Below, one piece after another: positions 11,500-22,702 of a stretch of DNA of 64,000 bases. The DNA comes from Lineus longissimus. Its lineage: Eukaryota > Nemertea > Pilidiophora > Heteronemertea > Lineidae. The position numbers were made by a program, and so were the translations under genes. Numbering within the stretch: the first letter of the stretch is position 1; the number at the start of each line of letters is the position of its first letter. The stretch spans positions 14,865,808 through 14,929,807 of the forward strand of contig NC_088315.1 in the NCBI RefSeq assembly GCF_910592395.1, read 5' to 3'. The notes beneath the pieces were generated by a model. It worked only from the letters and a program-made list of their open reading frames with translations. It searched no databases and was not told where the DNA came from.

Positions 11500-11870
11500 T
11501 GCAATCAGTCTGAATGATTTAAAAACGCCTAAGTAAGGCAAGATGATCGTTCGTCTTCTTATCCGCAAGGACGCAAATATCTCCCATGGTCCATTCAGCT
11601 GACTTCCTGAACATCCTGAAGATATTGGGCACAAAAAGAGCAACAATTTGATTGTAGCCATTGGTATTTTGGTGCTTAATGAATGCGGGTTGTAAAATGA
11701 CGGCACAGGCATTTGACATGCCTCTGCGTCGGCTGTGTGATTTTCATGTTGATTTTTTCAGTGTAGAAAAAGTACATGGTGTCCTCCAAAGATTGTTTGA
11801 CCACCCTGCATCAGGACTTGTCCCTGCTTATTCATGTCTATTGACATTTGCTCATCATCTTTAGATATAG
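11500..11870 (-). other. Unassigned minus-strand ORF inside the Ginger-like element
   Basis: A frame ending at 11519 encodes ILQPAFIKHQNTNGYNQIVA and GDICVLADKKTNDHLALLRR. It lies downstream of the integrase core on the same strand, so it could be a C-terminal exon of the integrase protein, but I recognise no domain. Confidence 0.25.
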
Positions 11871-12320
11871 GTTATTGTGACAGATATTAGTAAGGATAAA
11901 ACAATCGTAGATGAAGGATATCTCAGTTGACAATTGGCATTGAGATCCAAAGATCTTAGGTCCAGCTACCCGTGACTAGTCAGATGATCGAGTCGTGGGG
12001 ACACCCATCACCACTAATATTACCAAATGAGGCAGGTTTTGCATTTCTAAACCTTTTAGACAAAAAGAGGCCTAACTTTGGACAGAAATAAGTAATTAAG
12101 GTCTAATTGCACTTTAATTTGGCAAGCTAGCTTGTGAAAAAGACACGACATCCTTTTGTGTCTCAAGGAGTTGTATGGGCCGTGAAAACCGCAAAAAATA
12201 TGTACATGTTTTTGTAAGCGGTCGTCGCTCGCGCAAACTTGTCTTGCATGTTTTTGTGAAAGAGGACGTCGAAGAACGCGGTCGTATATCAAAACAGACG
12301 TTGGGTGGCGCTCGAGACGG

Positions 12321-13664
12321 GTCATCCTATTTAGCGTCCAGTGGCGACCAGTCGCGTCCAACGCGAAATAATAGGGTGTATATGCAAGGAGGATACCGCG
12401 GTGACGTCACATCACGTGATCCCGACCCATATTAGTGATCGCTATGGCCAATCAGATTCAGTCTACTGACAGCACCAGCACTGAACACATCTCCACGTCT
12501 CACTGTCTGGTGCGCTCCTGTACACAAAAACACCAATAGACATGAAATATTGCAATACCTAGTATGGATTCTTCCTGTGTATAATAAAATTTACAGAGCA
12601 GATTAACTTCCACGAATAAAAAAGACGTTTGCCGTGGCCAAAGTGCGGAAATAATGGGAAATAATGTCTCCGCTAAAATACACTACGAAATACACTAGGC
12701 AATGCACTACGCGATACACGGTAGAGATGAAGTTGAGTTTGTTATTGTTTTGACTTAGAAGCCCGCCCATATCATAATATATTCATGTATTCATGAAGTA
12801 TGAACTCATTTCTATCCCATACAACTCTAAGAACAGTCAATTTCTCCTTAAATCATCACCGAAACCGCGATATCCGCAGGAAGATTTCGTTCTAGTGTCC
12901 GAAAATGCATGATCTTACAGGGGCGCTAACTCGACAAATAGAGGGGATCTATGGGGATCTATGCGAGTTTTAGGTATTACAGGTCTCGAACTTGTAAAAT
13001 CTGAAAACATGCCTCCAAATCCCATTATGATAATGAAGAGATTGCCCCATATCTGGGAGACTGTTTTGAAACCATCGCTAATTTTGGAAGATCGGTGCCG
13101 GCTATTTGGTTTAAAAAACCCTATTTTTCCCCATCAAAACAGCACTTTTCATTATTCAAATGATAGCTTATTGTCTGAAGACTTATTTCATAGCAGAAAA
13201 GTACTGATAACTCTGATTTGATGCGAAAAATCTAACTTTTTTGATGACTTGATTTTTCCTTGGCCGTGGATCGAGTTTGTTTACAATATGCAGCGCCATC
13301 TTGGAAAAGCCGTGACGTCACCGCGGTATCCTCCTTGGTGTATATGGTTAAAAATGTTTTCAAGCTCCTAAAACACTTTCAATAAACAAGATTTAGAAGT
13401 TTGGTGGAGTTTGCAAACCTAGTTTTTGAATAATCATCACCAGAAAACGATCTTAGTATGCCAACCTGATGCCAGATCCCGATTCCGCGTTTTCTATAAA
13501 CCCAAGGAACGGCAGCTAAAACAAACATGGCGTTCAGTATTTTTGCTGGACGCATACTAAGATCGTGAAAGTGTTTTAGGAGCTTGAAAACATTTTTAAC
13601 CATATACACCCTATTATTTCGCGTTGGACGCCACTGGTCGCCACTGGACGCTAAATAGGATGAC
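12321..13664. mobile_element. Palindromic MITE, split by a nested MULE-type MITE
   Basis: Arms of about 100 bp start gtcatcctatttagcgtcca at the left end and the exact reverse at the right end. Without the nested insert (12385-13346) the element is about 382 bp. It lies inside the integrase core of the Ginger-like gene. I could not define a target duplication. Confidence 0.75.
12385..13337. mobile_element. 953-bp MULE-type MITE, copy I
   Basis: Terminal inverted repeats start caaggaggataccgcggtga and extend at least 26 bp. A perfect 9-bp duplication gtgtatatg flanks it (12376-12384 and 13338-13346). The sequence is collinear with copy II at 34872-39556 in reverse orientation once the MULE in copy II is removed. 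The 9-bp duplication is typical of Mutator-like elements. There is no gene inside. Confidence 0.9.
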
Positions 13665-15329
13665 GGCCGACCCTTGATGATTTTTACGTATAACCTCTCT
13701 GCTAGTCTGCTAACCATCTTCTTGAGTTCTCCGCCGTTATCGCAATGGATTATTTTGGGTCAGCCGTGTTCCATCTTTTCAGCCACCCTAGGCGACCCTT
13801 TGTCGCAAAGTGGCCTCAGCCAAAGATATCTTGAGAAGATGTCGAGCACTGAGAGAACGTAACAGTACTTCATGTCGTCTATTTCTACGGGCATGTTTAA
13901 GAAGTTCACAAGGTCCATTTGGATCCGGGCCATCACTGATTTTGCCAGAACAGGCCGAAGCTTTGTTGGAGAAGAGAGGTTTTCGGCTCTGACTCTCTTT
14001 CATTTTTGCAAGATATCGACGCACAAGCTTTTCTCCCATCGCACAGTATTGCCTGGATATAACGGCGGATAGTTTCTTGGCAGCGAGTCCTTTATATTTG
14101 CCAAAGAAATACCTGACTATAGGCTCAATTTCTGATATCCTCGGAAATATCCTATGTCCACCGACTTCCACAATTCTTTCCTCGTCGTTCCCATTTAGCG
14201 GATTGGTTTTTCTCATGATTCGGTACCTGCCAGAAATCTTCTTCTGGTATGCTTTCATTTCCGCAGGCGTTGAAAGTTCCCGCCATCGTACGTCTTCCGA
14301 CAGAAAACGATACAACTCCTAGTTGTAAACGTCATCATGGATCGGGTAAACCGACGAATTTTTTCAGGTGAATTTCAGCCCTCCCCCTTCCAGGCCGACT
14401 TCTTTGATAGAATTTTTGAAAATACATGTAAGCCTATGTACCCTTTCCGTGACAAGTGTTTGAAGATGTCTATCTTTTTTTCCAGGAGGCCGAACGTCCA
14501 TTTATTAACATCAACCTCTAGCAGTAGGCCTAGGCCGGGGCTTGGACTGCTCCAACACTGCCTATCCAACCTAGCATGGGATAGCACATTTACCTTCGGC
14601 CCTATCTGCTATGAAAAAGCGTGTATTTTGTGCCACCTTGCACGAGCACAGAGACTGTGTAGAGTACACTTTATCCGGTTACAGGTGCAGATCAATGTAT
14701 GTCACCGACCCAAGCATATCAATGTGGCCACTGAGGGTATCATCAGCAACTCATTTGTGTAACTAAGTCAACGAACTTCTCAGAACAGACGCATGAGATT
14801 ACTCAGTGAACCAATGCATGTACGTACCGCATCGGAATCGGATATCTTGACTCGCATGTGTATCGAAACTGTATACAAAGTTCCGCTTTCAAAGTTGGCA
14901 TATTAGAGTTGGAACAAACCGTTCACCGGGTAGAGACATCTTGCGGCTGAGTACTTATCTATCGCCATCAGAGCTGGCATATTAAAGTTGGAATCATGTC
15001 CATCAGAGTTGGCACTATTATAGAGTTGGAGCGTAACAAGTAGCACTGTATAGAATAGTTTTTTTGAATTTTTGCATGCATTATCTGCCTGTTGAAGTCG
15101 CTCAAATTTAACCATTCTAGAGTCGAGCCGACCAAGTTTTAACACTTTATTACCATTCTCTAAGACGTCATAGATATCATCTCACTGTGGACAGACCACA
15201 TGCTTAAGTCAGGTGGCCCACTCGAATCGAATCTTAGATTTGACACACTACGGGGCAGTCTTAACTCTAAGTGGACTGGTTCTTTTTAAAGAACTTAAAA
15301 GTTCATTTTTAGCACGGCGCTCATTGGAT

Positions 15330-15670
15330 ATGATTTTGTTGATATTGGCTTGGCAACATGAAATTGCACACAGGCGTGCAATTCGCTGGAAAGGGTTTTC
15401 ATGATCGCCTCCATCCACTGGACTTCTAAAACGACTTATAATTATATCAGCGATATCGGTTTGATGGGCAAACATTATTCTTGTGAGGGATGACCTCGAA
15501 TCGGAAACTAGGAGGAATTACAGGCTGCCACCTGAGTTAAAACTGCTTGCGACTCTCTGGTTTACAATTTTTACGCTTGCGGATCATTCCAACAGGTTAT
15601 ACTGGTGTACTGTCAACATTTCCCAATCAACCATGAGTTGAGTAATTGCGGAGGTAACAACCTCACTGAA
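15330..15670 (+). pseudogene. Degenerate HARBI1-like transposase fragment
   Basis: With frame changes, the plus strand encodes IAHRRAIRW, LPPELKLLATLWFTIF and VNISQSTMS followed by VIAEVTTSL. These align in order with RRRAIRR, LPKELKVMTALRFFA and VHISQPTMSRIICQVTQVL of the Harbinger transposase that starts at 16353. Stops and frameshifts are frequent and the catalytic half is missing. It is a separate, older copy. Confidence 0.6.
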
Positions 15671-16352
15671 CCAAATTTCTGAAACAAGAATAAAAATAAG
15701 ATTCTTCGATTTCACGGTTTTATCAAGTGTGGTCGATCGAATGCATGCAGTATTTGGATTCTAAGACCTTCGTTTCATGCTTGGAGATATCATGAGACGT
15801 TGGGAAGGGGATGAGGACATCCTTAGGGGTATCCATTGCGACCTTAGCTTATGACGCCATTTTTGAACCCTAACGTCCCCGGGCAACGATGATACAATTG
15901 TGTACAGAAAGTTATTTGTAATTTGCACTATTAATCCACAAGGAATATGACACGGGTACCTGATGTGTCTTTTGTAGAAAGATAAGTGTTACACTAAAAA
16001 CTTAAGCGGTTAACCTGGCCAAGTGGGGCGCTGAGTCGTTTTATGAATCCCATTTTAGGTGGGGACCTTTGGGAAGTTGACCACTTAGGATTTTATGGCA
16101 CTTAAGTTAAGAACTTTTATGAATATGGGCCCACTGGGTCCGTATTCATAAACATACTTAAATCTAAGTCTTACACCTAAGCAACACGTAAGATAAGTGA
16201 AAGGAATAAGTGGGATTCAATATGCTACTTATGTCAAGTCTTACGCTTAATTTGGTGCTTATATTTGAGACACCTCCAGGGGTGTCTTAAGTTCAATCAT
16301 ATTGGCTGCTCACTTCATATTTTGTCCACTTTGGAACAGACAGCGTAGGGGA

Positions 16353-17372
16353 ATGGCACTGATTTTGATAGCACATGAACATCTGGCTAGACGGCGTGCC
16401 ATACGTCGAGGACGTGTATTTCGGGACAGAATTCATCCACTTGATGAATATAATGACATCGGATTGTATCAACGATATCGACTGATCGGACAAACAATTC
16501 TGGATTTGATTGATGCGGTCGGAGACAACCTGGAACCCTTGACATTGCGAAACCATGCATTGCCAAAGGAACTAAAAGTCATGACAGCTTTACGTTTCTT
16601 CGCAACTGGATCATTTCAACTGACTGCGGGAGATACAGTACACATATCACAACCGACGATGAGCCGTATCATCTGTCAAGTAACCCAGGTATTGCTTACT
16701 TTACTCCTAAACGTCGTGGTATTTCCAGAGGCTGAAGACATCCCCAATATCGTGAAGGAGTTTCACGAAATTGCCAATTTTCCCGGTGTTGTTGGCCTAG
16801 TTGACGGGACACATGTATGGATTTTAGGCCCCACCCAACACGAGTGGTGATATGTTAACCGAAAAAACTATTATTCAATTAACACACAAGTAGTAATGGA
16901 CGCTAGATATCGTTTCATCAATGTTGAGGCAAAGTGGCCGGGGAGTACACACGATTCAGTCATTCTAAGAGAAAGTGGACTTGCAACAATATTTGAGGAA
17001 CGTAATGGTGATGAAGTGTTGTTAGGGGACAGCGGGTACCCAGTACGTCCGTGGTTGATGACGCCATATCTGAATCCAAACGGGGTACAGCAACGCAGAT
17101 ACAATAGGGCACACAAGAAAACAAGGTGTTTGGTGGAAAGAGGTATCGGAATGTGGAAAAGACGCTTTCATTGTCTTCATGGAATGTTGAGATACTCGCC
17201 ACAAAAATGTTGTGAAATTATAGTCGTGTGCGCGCTTCTTCACAACATTGCCATTGAGAGGGCATTACCCGATTTTAATGAAGTGCCGATAGAACGGAGG
17301 CCGCAACCTGATGTGGATCCAGAAAAAGTTGTAAACGTCCCGGACAGAAACACGGGTGCGGTGAGACGATAG
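16353..17372 (+). pseudogene. HARBI1-like DDE nuclease with one in-frame TGA
   Basis: The product would be about 340 residues, the normal length for Harbinger transposases. The DNA-binding and nuclease regions read in one frame: ISQPTMSRIICQVTQVL, then the first catalytic Asp in VVGLVDGTHVWI, the second in GSTHDSVILRESG, and the Glu in CLVERGIGMWKRRFHCLHGM. A TGA at 16848-16850 interrupts between HEW and YVNRKNYYSINTQV; intact relatives read straight through here. No other stop is seen, so the inactivation looks recent. The partner protein gene is converging downstream. The ATG at 16353 is the first good start. Confidence 0.85.
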
Positions 17373-17469
17373 TTGATGCTCACTTCCGATAAATTATGTA
17401 AGTAAATGAAAAACACAAAGCTAATTAAATTGCAATAATCTTTATTCATGTTTTAACCTTGCAAACAAA

Positions 17470-18495
17470 TCAAAGGTCTGCATAAGTGTAGTCATGCGGT
17501 TGATCGTTTCCTCCATAGGTCGCAGGCATGAAGTTCTCAGTACAGGTGAGATTTTGTTTCTTTATGTGCAATATCTCGATCTCCATTGCGAGCTTGGTTT
17601 TCTCCAATTGTAGTTTGCTTTTTCCCAATTGAAGTTTTTCAATCACCAATGTAGAGCGATTCTTTTCAAGTGACAACAGTTCTTAGTGCATCTTTGAAAT
17701 CTCTGCTGCATCATCATCCGCTTTACGCTTCGGTGTCTTTTCAGGTTCCTCATCAAGCAATGGTGGCCATAGATTTGGCAGTGTTACAGTTGGTCGTCTG
17801 CTTTTCAATGCTGTGAGACGTGTCAGAGAGGATTGACTGTTTGAGGTTGGTCTGAAACGCAAAATTCAACGATGCACTTTCAGTAGCATGATGCGGGTAT
17901 CTAGAACAGTAAAAACATCATTGCATTGCCCACTTCCACAGCATCACCAATGATTTATATAAATTCTGCGATGTACTTTCAAAATCACATGATATTCAAA
18001 TGTCGACTCCTCCTTCGATCCCTTATATGGTGGGGTCATCCTCTCCGAGAACTGTGGCCACCCTCTCTGAAACAAGTGATGGCTTCTGTGGCGTTGGCCC
18101 TCCTCCTGTAAATAACATTTTGTTAGGATTATAGAATTATCTTTCACAGTTAGTAAAAGGGTAGTAGGCAAATGTAGGGAATTAAATTGGACTAACCGTT
18201 AATTAAAACAATTTTTACCTGTTTTCCCAAGCTCCTTCCGGTATCTCCGATATTCTTCTTTCATAACAGTACACATGTTCTGCCACTTTTTTTGTAAATC
18301 TTTCTCTGTTCGTTTTACTAACGGGTTCACTTTGATCATTGCGTCCGTAATATTGGTCCATGCGTTGTGTTTTTTCTGGTTTGATATGGGCCCTGAGAAT
18401 TTGGCACGTATTATACTAAACTGAGATTCATATTCATCACAGAGATGACATTTTTCAGCCTCAGTAAAGTTGGCCTTTCTTTTGCCCGCCATCAT
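17470..18495 (-). pseudogene. Harbinger Myb/SANT-like partner protein, three exons, two stops
   Basis: Exon 1 (18219-18495) starts MMAGKRKANFTEAEKCHLCD and carries the trihelix Myb/SANT domain (WTNITDAMIKVNPLVKRTEK, KKWQNMCTVMKEEYRRYRKE). The donor GTAAAA leaves phase 1 and splices to an exon starting at 18105, giving the family-typical TGGGPTPQKP linker. A TAA at 18023-18025 then interrupts before GIEGGVD. The last exon (17470-17851) encodes a nuclear-type KRK motif and a long coiled coil (EKLQLGKSKLQLEKTKLAME), with another TAA at 17683-17685. In active Harbingers this protein brings the nuclease into the nucleus and to the TIRs. Confidence 0.8.
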
Positions 18496-19214
18496 GATCT
18501 ATGACCTACCAGAAAATGCATAGGCCAATACGCCCTCGCAATACAGTCACAACTATATATCTATTCATTCATCTAAACCCGCCCAATCAACAGAAAATGA
18601 TTCAACGTGTAAGGAAATGTGATCATTATACCTTAGCAACATTGGGAAATATGATTTAGGAGTTAGGCCTAACTTATGTGTAAGACTAATCAATGTGTCA
18701 CACTTAGGATCGTTTATGAATAGTGACATAAGTCTTACACCAGTGTAACGCTTAAGGATTTCAGTGACTTAACTTAGGAACGTTTATGAATACGGACCCT
18801 GGTTTACCCGCAAAGCAGGGACCAATCTGTCGATGGTTGAAACCATTGTCGGTCGATTCAGAATTCATTGCAAGATTCTGTTGAAACAAAACAGCTAGAG
18901 TTGGGTTCCGTTTTGTCACAACTATGTTGTTCCCCGAGTATAGTGTGAAGTGAGACTATATTCATTACAATTCCTCTTTCATCTCCCACATGATTGGTGG
19001 TCGGTCAACGGTGTTCGGTGGATCATACATTATATGGCCCGAACACTATTGTGCGGCCATGCGCACACAAAAGATCACCCTACACGACATGTAGTCGCTT
19101 GCCTTTTTACCGGCCAGTTGCGAGAACTCGCTATTATAAACAATGTCCGGCGGAAACCGTGTACACTGTGGTGCAGTGGACATCTTGTAGGAATAAAGTC
19201 CGGTGGAAATCTTG

Positions 19215-19620
19215 ATTGATGGATGATGGATGATGGACGATGGACGATGGACGATGGACGATGGACGATGGACGATGGACGATGGACGATGGACGATGGA
19301 CGATGGACGATGGACGACGATGGACGACGATGGACGACGATGGACGACGATGGACGACGATGGACGTCGATGGACGTCGATGGACGACGATGGACGACGA
19401 TGGACGACGATGGACGACGATGGACGACGATGGACGACGATGGACGACGATGGACGACGATGGACGACGATGGACGACGATGGACGACGATGGACGACGA
19501 TGGACGACGATGGACGACGATGGACGACGATGGACGACGATGGACGACGATGGACGACGATGGACGACGATGGACGACGATGGACGACGATGGACGACAA
19601 TGGACGACGATGGACGATGA
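19215..19620. repeat. Minisatellite, gatggac then gatggacgac
   Basis: The array starts with about a dozen 7-bp units (gatggac) and passes into about 29 units of 10 bp (gatggacgac) with a few gatggacgtc variants near 19362-19380. The lack of stops makes long repetitive frames on both strands (WTTMDDDGRR on plus, VVHRRPSSSI on minus). These are not genes. The array ends about 50 bp before pogo-like copy 2. Confidence 0.95.
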
Positions 19621-19672
19621 TGCTAACCAGGCTGTACCTGGTGCATGTAGGCACCAGAAAAGTACAGTCTCA

Positions 19673-21723
19673 ATCAGAAGATTGACCTTATCGAGACATA
19701 CCAATTGGAGCATGCTATAGGATAACGTCATGCTGAAACTGCGACATCCTTTGCTAGACACCACCGCATAGCACCGCAGACATTTAGACGTTGATTAAGC
19801 ACACAGGATGACTTGTTTGCCCTCCGAGATAGATCAACTCAAGACCATAGAAGACGGGGGAGACAACGGCAACACGGCACTGATGCACAAGGTAGTGTTT
19901 CTACAAGCATTATATTCCTCGCTAAATGAATTTCCTTCCTTGTTGGCCTATACCGACCGGAATTAGTCCGCTTCTGTGTCATGGACGGAAGAATAAGTCG
20001 CACTATACATCAAAGCGACTGACCCTGACCATTGCCTTTAACAATATCAGTATTATTGTTCCTGGGACCTTCATTCCTAGGACTAACATTTCGTTCATAC
20101 CTGTGGTTATCGGCAATCAATATTTCCAAATATGTTAAACGTGTTAGCTTTTTTATTTCAGCATACTGGCCCGAAATGGAAAACAATTTGAACACCTGGT
20201 TCCTTGAGGGCCGAAGACTTGGTTTCCCTGTTTCCGGTGAGGATATTAAAGGGCAAGCTGGAAGAGAATTTCGGCAATGGTGGGCAGAGCTTCCGAACGA
20301 AACGAAGGCCGAAAGACAAGAACAGAGACCCCTGCGATACCTTTTCCATGCATCTGCACATTGGCTTAGCAACTTTATGGAAAGGTGAGTTTCATTCCGC
20401 TGTTGCATGGATCGGCCTTAATGGATTGTATGCGGTGAATTTTAACAATATGCAAATTCCATTTAAGGAAACAAATCAGCTATCGAAGGAAGACCAAAGA
20501 TTCAAGGGGGTTACCTGACAACGCCCAGGCTTTGGTTGCCGACTACCGGGGAGATTTTGCCGACCTCATCAGAGACGCTGATTTTGATGTCATCATGAAC
20601 ATGAATGAGACGTTCGTGTTGTTAGATATGGTGCCAAGATCAACAATGGAAGCGACTGGGTATCAGAATGTTGACATTAGATCATCCCAAGGCAACCCGA
20701 AACTTGGATGCCCGGTGACTCTAGTAGTTACGACAGACGGACGAAAAGGACGAGCCGAGGTCAACTTCAGAGGCTTGGCACCAGATGGTGACGTCATTCG
20801 GCAGCTTCAGGCGAATGCTCCAGACAAAGGGTGATATGAATAAAGACTAGCAAATGCTTTTATCTAAAACTTCATGTAATGTACATTTACACCAGGCATT
20901 TCTGTACAAAACTGAAGTAAAAGCATTTGCTAGACTTTATTCATATCAGCCAAAGTGCGAGTGAGTATTGGCATAGAATACAAGTCCGTGCTTGTAGTAC
21001 AGGACATGTACCTGACGTCATCAGTGTTGTCATTGACGGTTATTCTAGTTAATGGTAGTATTTTTTAGGAAAATCAGAACTTCTATGACTAAAATTATTA
21101 TAGGTTTGTCATGGATGGAACCAAAACATTGTGCGTGTCTGACTGTTCAGAAAAGTAATGTAAATGTTCATACTTGTTGTTTATTTTTCCAGGTAACTGG
21201 TAGTCCACAGGGTTGGGCCCGACACCAATCGCTAATCGAGTGGTTGCAGGCCCTGGTTGTGCCATTTGTAGCAGGGGCCACGTTCCTGTTACTTTTAGAC
21301 AGGTATCCGGCGCATCGAAATCAGTAATTTCGTGATGCAATCACCGCAGAGAATGGGACAGACACTTTCATTCCAGGACGATGTACTTCGCTGCTGCAGC
21401 CCTTGGACTTGACCGTAAACAGGAGCTTCAAGTGTCACCTGAGGACCATTTGGAAAGTGTGGAAAATCGGCCACACTGATGATCAAGGACATTGTGAGCG
21501 GATCACCAGGCGGGATGTGGTCAGGATGATCGGCCTCGGCTGGGAAAGGGTCACACAACAGACGATTATGAACTGTTGGAGAGCCAGTGGCCTAGTTCCT
21601 GAGGACGATGACGAAGTCGGGGAGGGGGTAGAGATGGTAAATGATGAGCTTGAGCAGTTTGTTGAGGGGATTGAGTTTTCGGAAGGAGCAGAGGATGATG
21701 ATGTTTTTGATGATGGCGTGTAA
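19673..21723 (+). pseudogene. Pogo-like transposase, copy 2, broken
   Basis: The order is an HTH fragment (19673-19772, with TAA after HAIG), an intron remnant (19787-20161), a CENP-B-type exon (20162-20384, YWPEMENNLNTWFLEGRRLG to HWLSNFMER), a catalytic exon (20480-20960, with MNMNETFVLLDM) and a last exon (21193-21723). Splice sites and phases match copy 1. In the catalytic exon the first Asp of the active site reads Asn (NMNET instead of NMDET). A 121-bp MITE splits that exon at 20830-20950. TAA at 21325-21327 interrupts after AHRNQ. The third acid in SLLQPLDLTVNRSFK remains. It cannot encode an active enzyme. Confidence 0.85.
20830..20950. mobile_element. 121-bp MITE inside the copy-2 catalytic exon
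   Basis: The ends are 33-bp inverted repeats with two mismatches (left ggtgatatgaataaag, right ctttattcatatcagc). The 5-bp target duplication caaag flanks it (20825-20829 and 20951-20955). Removing the insert and one caaag restores the reading DKVR up to the GTGAGT donor, matching NVR in copy 1. Confidence 0.9.
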
Positions 21724-22640
21724 ATCCCGTTTGGATAATAAAATTGATTGGTAAATTGATAAGTAAATCTTTTCTTTAATTTATTCGTTAACAGCAAGAC
21801 TTCTTTATTGGGACATTCTGCAGACCCATGAAGCTGGATTTATTATAGACCCTAGATTAGAAATTTCTGGTCAACGAACACTATAGGCATAAAATGAGGA
21901 CGCTAGTTGTATTGTATTCATTCATTCAGTACAGGACTACCCCATGTCAATGTTCATGTCTTTTATCCACTTACGTGGAAGGCATTGGCATTGCCCACGA
22001 AAAGGGAGTCAATTATCAGCTGTGGCTGTTCTTTCTAATGTTCGCCTGCCACCAGTAAAATCGGCCTATTCATTTGGACTTAGTCATTTTACGATTCAGC
22101 CGCGCTCGGTTAAGTGGGAGAAGACAGTATATATACTCCCTCCGATGGCGAGTCGAAGAAAACGAGGAACCATCCAAACAAACACGTGCCATAATCCACA
22201 GAACAGTCCAAAGAATTCAGTCCACACGATTCCAAGTGTCCTATCTTATACTAAGATTACTTAAGAATATCGCACGCACACACATGTAGCACAAAATCTT
22301 GTGCATTTAGCCTTATGATCTATGCTAAAGAAAATCATCGAAATTACCGCGGCCGCTCAAAGTGTCCACATTCACAATGACACGGAATGTCCATAATCAT
22401 TATGATTCACCTTTTTTTAAACGCATCGCAAATACAACGCGAATTACTAAATCCACTATATCGTACTCATAACCACTGATTATTGTCCAAATCAACGAAC
22501 ACAAGCACGCATAAGTCCCAATCAACCATCCTCTATCGAACGACGCAAAGATTTCTAAATGTCTCATAATCATGATAATCGGAATGTCTCATTATCAGCA
22601 TACTTAGTACATCTACGTGAAATTGGAACTCTGGCAAAAC
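21724..22640. other. Non-coding stretch between pogo-like copy 2 and the BEL element
   Basis: It contains a 28-bp block (gcgctcggttaagtgggaga and onward, near 22104) shared with the minus strand of 690-717, and several aatgtc/gacatt words at 22350-22590. No gene and no 3' LTR of the BEL element were recognised. Confidence 0.5.
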
Positions 22641-22702
22641 AATCCAAAGATTCCAAATGCTAAATATAAGGTGGAACTTGAGCAACAATCCCAAGATTCC
22701 AC

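Larger units (their letters stand above)
12056..14315 (-). pseudogene. Integrase-type DDE gene of the Ginger-like element, disrupted
   Basis: From an ATG at 14315 the minus strand encodes a basic N-terminal part (RWRELSTPAEMKAYQKKISG and following) with Tyr/Cys-rich helices. A frameshift near 13960 then leads into a retroviral-type integrase core. The first acid is in RIQMDLVNF and continues SVLDIFSRYLWLRPL; the second is in IIHCDNGGELKKMVS. A TGA interrupts at 13760-13762. At GRP the frame is broken by the palindromic element 12321-13664, beyond which RHPTS and DRVLRR (12300 downward) look like the region of the third catalytic acid, with the Glu apparently lost. The gene once encoded the recombinase for the surrounding TIRs. 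It cannot be functional now. Confidence 0.65.
10531..15189. mobile_element. Ginger-like integrase transposon, heavily invaded
   Basis: Long inverted repeats bound the element. The right TIR (about 14890-15189) is continuous. The left TIR is the same sequence reversed but split into 10531-10669 and 11343-11490 by an inserted element. The TIRs start cacagtg. A gacagac direct repeat lies at 10524-10530 and 15190-15196. A minus-strand integrase-type DDE gene occupies 12056-14315. A gypsy-like integrase inside a TIR-bounded DNA element is the defining trait of Ginger transposons. The assignment is by architecture only. Confidence 0.7.
16137..18798. mobile_element. Harbinger DNA transposon, full-length structure, decayed genes
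   Basis: The TIRs start ggtccgtattcataaac and end with the exact reverse. A 3-bp duplication ctg flanks it (16134-16136 and 18799-18801), as expected for Harbinger. It carries the standard two genes in convergent orientation, a HARBI1-type nuclease (plus) and a Myb/SANT-like protein (minus). Just outside the left end, at about 16112-16132, lies another partial end-like sequence (ttatgaatatggg), probably from a neighbouring Harbinger copy. Confidence 0.9.

Noticed and set aside
14337-14762. 141-codon plus-strand ORF
   Set aside because: It lies upstream and antisense in the Ginger-like element, has no recognisable domain and poor composition.
19046-19764. Long frames on both strands with WTTMDDDGRR or VVHRRPSSSI repeats
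   Set aside because: They come from a stop-free minisatellite; every frame is equally repetitive and there is no start context or conservation.
22300-22690. 3' LTR of the BEL element
   Set aside because: I found neither TGTTACATC nor GATGTAACA ends, nor similarity to the 29232-29606 LTR.
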